Below are positions 31,269 through 35,434 of a DNA stretch of 35,434 bases, piece after piece; within the stretch, counting starts at the first letter, position 1; each line of letters starts with the position of its first letter. The notes under the pieces are model-generated. The model was given only the letters and a program-made list of their open reading frames with translations. It searched no databases and was not told where the DNA came from. Both the position numbers and the translations under genes were made by a program. This DNA comes from Candidatus Pacearchaeota archaeon (GTDB lineage Archaea; Nanoarchaeota; Nanoarchaeia; Pacearchaeales; GW2011-AR1): NCBI GenBank assembly GCA_002686195.1, contig NZAS01000007.1, forward strand, positions 16,688 to 52,121. Reading direction: 5' to 3'.

Positions 31269-32345
31269 CTACTTCTTTTTTGACTTCAAACGCTTGCGCC
31301 GTTCAGCCTCTTTGACCATCTCCTCGAGACGGCCACCGTAAGCCTTCGTGGTCTTGATGGGCTTGTCGTATTTGCGCTGCAGTGCCACATATTCCGCAGC
31401 AAGTTCTGGGTAGTGCATGGCTCCCAGGATGATATCTTCGTTGCCGGCCAGCGGGCAGATGACACAGCTGAGGCGTTTTCCTCCCTTTGCATACCAGGGG
31501 TGAGCCTGCATCTTGCTCTTGGCCATCTGGCGGTAGACCTTCTCTTCTGGCCAGCCATGAACAGGGAGCCATTCGTGGACGATTCGGTTGGAATTGGACT
31601 TGCCTTTCATCTGCAGCGTGGGGCGTTTCCCTCGTTCTCCCTCTTCAGCCCGCAGTCCAAGGATGTTGAGGACGCGTGAAGGGCGCCCGAAATGGCGGTC
31701 GACGTGGCGACCTCCCAAGGGGAGGCCATCTGGAGCTTCGAGATTTTCGAGCCAACTCGTAACCAATTTGCTGACCTCTGCCGTCTTCCATCCGCTCGTA
31801 CAGAACCGGGCGAATTTCCCGGGCCATCCCTTGACGGGGTCCTTCTTGTACTTCTCGAGCCTGGTTTCGATTCCTTCCAGGAGATCTCCCTTTTCTTCGC
31901 TGTAAGCCACGTAGAAAGGAAGCCCCATTACCCGAGCGTGCTGTGCAGCGATGGCCTTGGTCCCCGGGTGCTCTACGCGGCCGAGGTCACAGTGCACCAC
32001 CCAGATCCGGTCGCGCACCTTTGCCTTTCGGGCCAGGCGATCGACCACGTCCATGCTTACCAGGGAGTCCTTTCCAGCCGAGGTATTGATCACGATGAGG
32101 TCGTACCAATCGAGCTGTGGGACGAAGGAGAAGATCTCTTTCTGGGCTTGCGGAGAGAGCTTGAGAACGTCGATTCCTTTCGGGTTCCTCTTCTTCCAGA
32201 TCCGTGTGAACTTGGGCAACGGATTGTCCCGTTCTGGCGCCGTTGCCACGAGGCCCTGGGAGAAGGGGGATACGGAATCCCCGGAAAGCTCGGCGTCCAG
32301 GTCAAAGGCACCCTCGAGCTCGGCATCCAGGTCAAACTTGCTCAT
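31269..32345 (-). CDS. PAPS-reductase-like PP-loop protein with doubled N-terminal FDLDAEL
   Basis: 358 aa. The N-terminus is MSKFDLDAELEG followed by AFDLDAELSG, two copies of the tag in the first 21 residues. The enzyme domain starts at about residue 80: VINTSAGKDS (PP-loop, 86-94), WVVHCDLGRVEHPGT, FARFCTSGWK, and a C-terminal LSCVICPLAGNED. These mark the phosphoadenosine phosphosulfate reductase/DndC-like branch of adenine nucleotide alpha-hydrolases, which activate a substrate by adenylation and often handle sulfur. The three cysteines could hold an iron-sulfur cluster. Phage members have no settled role; DNA or tRNA sulfur chemistry is one possibility. It is the last gene of a five-gene operon, coupled by ATGA. 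Confidence 0.82.
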   Translation of the reverse strand: MSKFDLDAELEGAFDLDAELSGDSVSPFSQGLVATAPERDNPLPKFTRIWKKRNPKGIDVLKLSPQAQKEIFSFVPQLDWYDLIVINTSAGKDSLVSMDVVDRLARKAKVRDRIWVVHCDLGRVEHPGTKAIAAQHARVMGLPFYVAYSEEKGDLLEGIETRLEKYKKDPVKGWPGKFARFCTSGWKTAEVSKLVTSWLENLEAPDGLPLGGRHVDRHFGRPSRVLNILGLRAEEGERGKRPTLQMKGKSNSNRIVHEWLPVHGWPEEKVYRQMAKSKMQAHPWYAKGGKRLSCVICPLAGNEDIILGAMHYPELAAEYVALQRKYDKPIKTTKAYGGRLEEMVKEAERRKRLKSKKK

Positions 32346-32675
32346 AGCCTCAACTCCGAATCCAAATCAAAATCCAATGGCTCACCCTTCATGGGTTGCG
32401 TCTGGTAGTTGCGCAGGAAATATCCCTCAAATTGGTCGAAATGTTCTCCCTTTTGATTTCGGACTGTGTAGTACCAGGTGGGGCCGCCCTGTAATCCAAG
32501 CTCCTTCCCCATGAACCCGACTTTGACAATACAGACGTAGCCGGGGTTACCGCGCAGCTTCTCATAGCACTTTCCTTTCTTGAACTTCGCCGGTTCCGTT
32601 GGGGGGGGTCGATACCCTTCTCCCTTTGGAGGCCGGGGTCAATCCGAGCTCTGAGTCCAGGTCAAACTTGCTCAT
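32342..32675 (-). CDS. FDLD-tagged small protein split by a frameshift
   Basis: The start (ATGA overlap with the gene upstream) reads MSKFDLDSELGLTPASKG, but the frame then ends at a stop overlapping the codon for KCY. One frame over, the DNA reads TEPAKFKKGKCYEKLRGNPG, continues through CIVKVGFMGKELG, and ends DFDLDSELRL at a stop that overlaps the next gene by ATGA. The 334-nt span is one base over a multiple of three. A run of eight C (32601-32608, minus strand) lies in the overlap of the two frames; seven C would give an intact 110-aa protein with an FDLD tag at both ends. The switch must occur between 32601 and 32641. It may be a sequence error, a mutation, or programmed slippage. Confidence 0.75.
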
Positions 32676-33265
32676 AGGTCGAGCTCATGGTCGAGATCAA
32701 AGAGACCCGAAGAGTTCCGCTGGGCGTTTTCCCTCTTGAGCCACTGGAGTTGTTTGCCGATGCCCAGGCCTTCCATGGGCACGCTTACGCTGCCATCACG
32801 AACCATGCACTCGAGGAAGGGAACCAATTCTTGTCGGTAGCTCGCGCCGGCCAACACCGTGATTGGGCCCGTGTAATAGGCCATGAAGTCTTCCTCGAAG
32901 ATAGTCTCCCTCATCTGTTCGCGTACCGCTTTGCCCCACTCCATCTGATCTGCCCGTGTCATGTCCGTCAAGGCCATGTTGTAGGGCGTTACCACGGAAT
33001 CTGGGTGGAGTAGGCCGTACTTCGCTGAGAGGATGTACCAAGCCTGGTCGTCGTGCTCCGCGTATTCTCGGGCCATCTTGAACAAGGGAGAGGTGTAGAG
33101 GTCTTTGGCTCGAATGGGTTCGTTGCCGGAAACCTTCTTCGAGGCACATGCCACCAGGGTGAGGTTGTTCCACCTTTCCCGGTCGCCAAGGTGCAGATAG
33201 CCCAGAACCTTGTAGAAGGGTTCGGCCAGGTGACCCGGCCATGGCTCCTTCTTACTTGAGGCCAT
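32672..33265 (-). CDS. DUF6884-like protein with C-terminal FDLDHEL
   Basis: 197 aa from ATG 33265, overlapping the upstream gene by 14 nt; the frame extends further but starts inside that gene. The pattern LTLVACASKKVSGNEPIRAK, then DLYTSPLFKMAREYAEH, WYILSAKYGLLHPDSVV and PYNMAL is that of the DUF6884 family, of unknown activity, common in phages and mobile elements. The conserved C, K and YGLL...P residues suggest an enzyme. The C-terminus is SSGLFDLDHELDL, the FDLD tag. It is coupled to the frameshifted gene downstream. Confidence 0.78.
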   Translation of the reverse strand: MASSKKEPWPGHLAEPFYKVLGYLHLGDRERWNNLTLVACASKKVSGNEPIRAKDLYTSPLFKMAREYAEHDDQAWYILSAKYGLLHPDSVVTPYNMALTDMTRADQMEWGKAVREQMRETIFEEDFMAYYTGPITVLAGASYRQELVPFLECMVRDGSVSVPMEGLGIGKQLQWLKRENAQRNSSGLFDLDHELDL

Positions 33266-34622
33266 ACCCATACCCTCCGCAAACCCCGCATATCTCGTGG
33301 TTGTAGGAACCTTTCCGGGAATACCCTTTGTCAAAAACGTCATTCACCGTCATGGTGGGGTTCCGCTGGCGCCAGTAGTTCACTCGTTCCTGGAGCGTCT
33401 TCGGTCTCCCAAGCGACTTGAGGGGCTTCCCTCCCAGGAAAGTGTAGAGAGGGTTTCTCCTGACCATCTCTTGTTCAGACCGGAGGAGCAGTCTCCACAT
33501 CTGGGGATCGTACTGGGAAAGCGCCCAGAACCATCCGGCCCCAGCCTCGGGGCAAAAAGCGCAACCACTTTTCCGGATCCAGTTCCACCCGTGACGTTCG
33601 AGGATCCCGATTTCCTCGGGCTTTCCCACTCCTCCCTCCACCAGCGGATAGACCTCGTGGAGAGCGGCTCGAACATAGCCAGGGGCTTTGGAGATTCCCT
33701 CCTGGCCTCGATCTACCCGGTGAGCTTCGTCAGCCGCGTACCCAATCATCATGGTGATGGGTTCCCGTTCACCAGCCTCAACCTGGGCGCCGTAGACCTT
33801 CAATGCCGCAAGGAAATCGTCGGCCGCGATCACATGGCCCTTCTCGTCCCGGTGGTTGAGGTACTCGGTCTGGATGCCGTGGTTATTGCGTTTCCAAAAG
33901 GTGTCGTTGAGCTCATCCTGTATTTCAGGGAAGGACCGTGCCACGAAGTCCGAGAGCCAGTGGCGAATCGGCATGATCTTGTGGTTTACGGTGCACTCTG
34001 CGCTACGTCCCTTCTTCGAGTGAAGGATGATGGGTCGACTCCGTTCCATCACCCGCTCCAAGAGCGGGACCTGGGCTTGGTAGTAGCCCTGTGCAGCCTT
34101 CTTCTCGATGCTCGCCCTTCGGAGTCGATCGGTACGCCACGGCAACGCTCCCTTGGGCTCTCGGACGCACAGGGCATCCCAGAGTTTCTTGGCCTTGGCG
34201 GTCTGCCCCCTGTCCCTGGCTCTCTCGATTTCCTCGAACCGGCGCAGCCATTCCTTTCGGCGCTTCTTCCACCAGGGTTTCCAGAGTCTGGCGGGAGGGG
34301 TCTCCAGGTGAAAGAATGGGATTCCGTGTGGTTCCAGGGCTTCGACCATGACGTCCTTGACGTTCATGGTGAAGTCGAGCTCGTACCCGGTATCGGAAAA
34401 TACGACAGCATCAAGCTGGTCTGTACCAACCTTCTTTCCATCTACCTTGAGCTTTCCGTCCAGTACGAGGGCAAGGACTGTGCTGCTGTCTCTCCCGAGA
34501 CCATGGGAAAGAATCACCAGGCCAGGTTTCTTCTTTCCCGTGTAGGAGGGAGCACGGAGTTCCGTGTCCAGATCGAATTTAGCCCTGGCTTTTGACAGGA
34601 AAGCGTCGAGGTCGAAGGCCAT
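33252..34622 (-). CDS. Second PP-loop ATPase-like protein with doubled N-terminal FDLD tag
   Basis: 456 aa. The N-terminus is MAFDLDAFLSKARA followed by KFDLDTELRAPS. The enzyme domain begins VILSHGLGRDSSTVLAL (PP-loop, about 36-51) and continues AVVFSDTGYELDFT, an insertion of charged helices (about 105-185), IILHSKKGRSAECTVNHK, GYAADEAHRVD, then KSGCAFCPEAG and a C-terminal CGVCGG. This is again the PAPS-reductase/adenine nucleotide alpha-hydrolase fold with Cys pairs for metal or an Fe-S cluster, but distinct from the gene at 31269. The substrate is unknown. It starts at the stop of the gene before it (TAGATG). Confidence 0.78.
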   Translation of the reverse strand: MAFDLDAFLSKARAKFDLDTELRAPSYTGKKKPGLVILSHGLGRDSSTVLALVLDGKLKVDGKKVGTDQLDAVVFSDTGYELDFTMNVKDVMVEALEPHGIPFFHLETPPARLWKPWWKKRRKEWLRRFEEIERARDRGQTAKAKKLWDALCVREPKGALPWRTDRLRRASIEKKAAQGYYQAQVPLLERVMERSRPIILHSKKGRSAECTVNHKIMPIRHWLSDFVARSFPEIQDELNDTFWKRNNHGIQTEYLNHRDEKGHVIAADDFLAALKVYGAQVEAGEREPITMMIGYAADEAHRVDRGQEGISKAPGYVRAALHEVYPLVEGGVGKPEEIGILERHGWNWIRKSGCAFCPEAGAGWFWALSQYDPQMWRLLLRSEQEMVRRNPLYTFLGGKPLKSLGRPKTLQERVNYWRQRNPTMTVNDVFDKGYSRKGSYNHEICGVCGGYGYGLK

Positions 34623-34973
34623 CTATCCAGCCTTTCCGTACAAGAAGAAAAGGGCCCACACCCCGCACTCGTAGGTGTCCTCCTGACGAACTTGTTGCGC
34701 TTCGTTGAGACGGTCGTAGGCCACCTCCAGGCGGTGACTGGTCTTGATGATTCCCTTCTTAGTGGTGGGCACATAGGCACTCCCGACAAACGCTCGAAGG
34801 GCCTTCTTTGCAGCTGCGATCGCGGCTCCTCGGCTTCGGAAGTTGGCCCGGTCCACTCCCCACAGTGGACTTGTGGGTGGCGAAGGTCGGTCAAGGCCCA
34901 GCTCTGAATCCAGGTCAAATGGAGTGCGAAGCTCGGCATCCAAATCGAATTTGGCTCGGGATCCTATGGGCAT
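34623..34973 (-). CDS. Small protein with doubled N-terminal FDLD tag
   Basis: 116 aa from ATG 34973, which has GGAGGTC directly upstream; an ATG three codons earlier would overlap that ribosome site. The N-terminus is RAKFDLDAELRT followed by PFDLDSELGLDRPSPP. The body, of about 80 residues, has FRSRGAAIAAAKKALRAFVG and YECGVWALFFLY, probably a small alpha/beta domain. It is the first gene of the five-gene FDLD operon. Function unknown. The promoter should lie in the 66-nt divergent gap 34974-35039, where I find no clear boxes. Confidence 0.72.
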   Translation of the reverse strand: MPIGSRAKFDLDAELRTPFDLDSELGLDRPSPPTSPLWGVDRANFRSRGAAIAAAKKALRAFVGSAYVPTTKKGIIKTSHRLEVAYDRLNEAQQVRQEDTYECGVWALFFLYGKAG

Positions 34974-35039
34974 GACCTCCATCCTAACCGAAGCTCAATC
35001 TCTCCGAGCATCCCATTCCAGGACTTGATAGGATGAGGC

Positions 35040-35434
35040 ATGAAAAACGTTGCACTTACTCTTGGGGCGGTAGCCACAATCGGGGCACTCTCTGAATTGT
35101 CCAAGAAGGGAAGCATGGCTTTTGCGTGGACCCAAGAAAACATCGAGGCTGATATCGAGCGCCAGTTGCGCCGACTCCTGGGACCAGAACCCAAACTCCG
35201 GATGGCGCAGCACATCCGTGAGAAACTGCGGAATGCAGCGAGACAAGGTCCGGAGGCCTACAACAACCAACTGCAGAAGCTCTTTGTTCGTGACCGGCCT
35301 GTGGAGTGGTACATGGCCGCCAAGGAGGGCCAAGCTGCACTTGAGAGAGTGAAGGCTGCTCAAGAGAAAATCTATCCGAAGGTGCAGGCCGAGCTTGACC
35401 GTATTCGCGGCCTCCTGGCAGATCTGCGGGAGGA
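35040..35434 (+). CDS. KKGS-family leader protein, 3' end missing
   Basis: At least 131 aa, continuing past the right edge. The leader is MKNVALTLGAVATIGALSEL, then SKKGSMAFAW (KKGS at 22-25), which places it firmly in the same leader family as the genes at 1.3-9.8 kb. The rest is helical and charged (IEADIERQLRRLLG, HIREKLRNAARQG, VQAELDRIRGLLADLR), probably coiled coil. AGGATGAGG lies directly before the ATG. It shows that the leader family resumes on the plus strand after the enzyme operon. Function unknown. Confidence 0.72.
   Translation, partial: MKNVALTLGAVATIGALSELSKKGSMAFAWTQENIEADIERQLRRLLGPEPKLRMAQHIREKLRNAARQGPEAYNNQLQKLFVRDRPVEWYMAAKEGQAALERVKAAQEKIYPKVQAELDRIRGLLADLRE

Noticed and set aside
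33297..34595. 432-codon frame on the plus strand
   Set aside because: Antisense to the second PP-loop protein, which has clear motifs and coupled starts; it is a by-product of GC-rich coding DNA.
1..35434. tRNA or rRNA genes, insertion sequences, integrase
   Set aside because: I looked through the gaps for tRNA-like arms and through the proteins for transposase or integrase motifs and found none. The gaps are mostly too short.

Overview
The window looks like part of a large, GC-rich double-stranded DNA phage, or a phage-like plasmid, of a bacterium I cannot name. Genes are packed almost end to end, often with ATGA or GTGA start/stop overlaps. They run in long same-strand blocks with good ribosome binding sites, and most encode small proteins of unknown function. 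I see no rRNA, tRNA, insertion sequence, CRISPR array, recognisable capsid, terminase or tail gene. The phage assignment rests on gene density and content (family-B-like polymerase, SSB-like protein, helicases, orphan DNA methyltransferase), so it is an inference.

Layout. (1) 1-14247, plus strand: about 23 small genes. Many share an N-terminal leader made of a Gly/Ala/Leu-rich hydrophobic stretch followed by a basic residue and Gly-Ser (KKGS, RRGS, KRGS). Many also carry a PSIRxL motif. The block includes two J-domain proteins, a MerR-like DNA-binding protein, a large protein with acidic and lysine-rich segments, and small membrane proteins. (2) 14244-23941, minus strand: a replication and protein-quality block. 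In transcription order it holds an SSB-like protein, a strong terminator, a Pro-rich protein, a family-B-like DNA polymerase, a UvrD/PcrA helicase, a DnaQ-like exonuclease, an MT-A70-like adenine methyltransferase, a YozE-like protein and a ClpB disaggregase. (3) 23942-24341: a hairpin-rich divergent intergenic region. (4) 24342-26683, plus strand: an SNF2 helicase and a zinc-binding protein. (5) 26649-28759, minus strand: proB and proA, the first two proline biosynthesis genes. (6) 28844-31142, plus strand: a multi-zinc-ribbon protein, an XRE/half-HU fusion and small proteins. (7) 31269-34973, minus strand: five coupled genes, all carrying an FDLDxxL motif at one or both ends, including two PP-loop (PAPS-reductase-like) enzymes and a DUF6884-like protein. 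(8) From 35040, plus strand: another KKGS-leader protein running off the end.

The most interesting content is a set of short linear motifs shared by otherwise unrelated proteins. The KKGS leader occurs in about a dozen proteins. PSIRxL occurs in at least six. FDLDxxL occurs eleven times in seven proteins, at their termini. One protein (4799-5353) ends with PSIRNL, KGS and FDLDAYL together. These look like targeting, docking or processing tags for two element-encoded assemblies: a membrane or particle set on the left and an enzyme set on the right. One FDLD-tagged gene (32342-32675) is split by a frameshift, probably at a run of eight C. The ClpB plus two J-proteins, and the proBA pair, suggest control of host protein folding and of proline or osmotic metabolism. 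Motif functions are inference; only their presence is seen.
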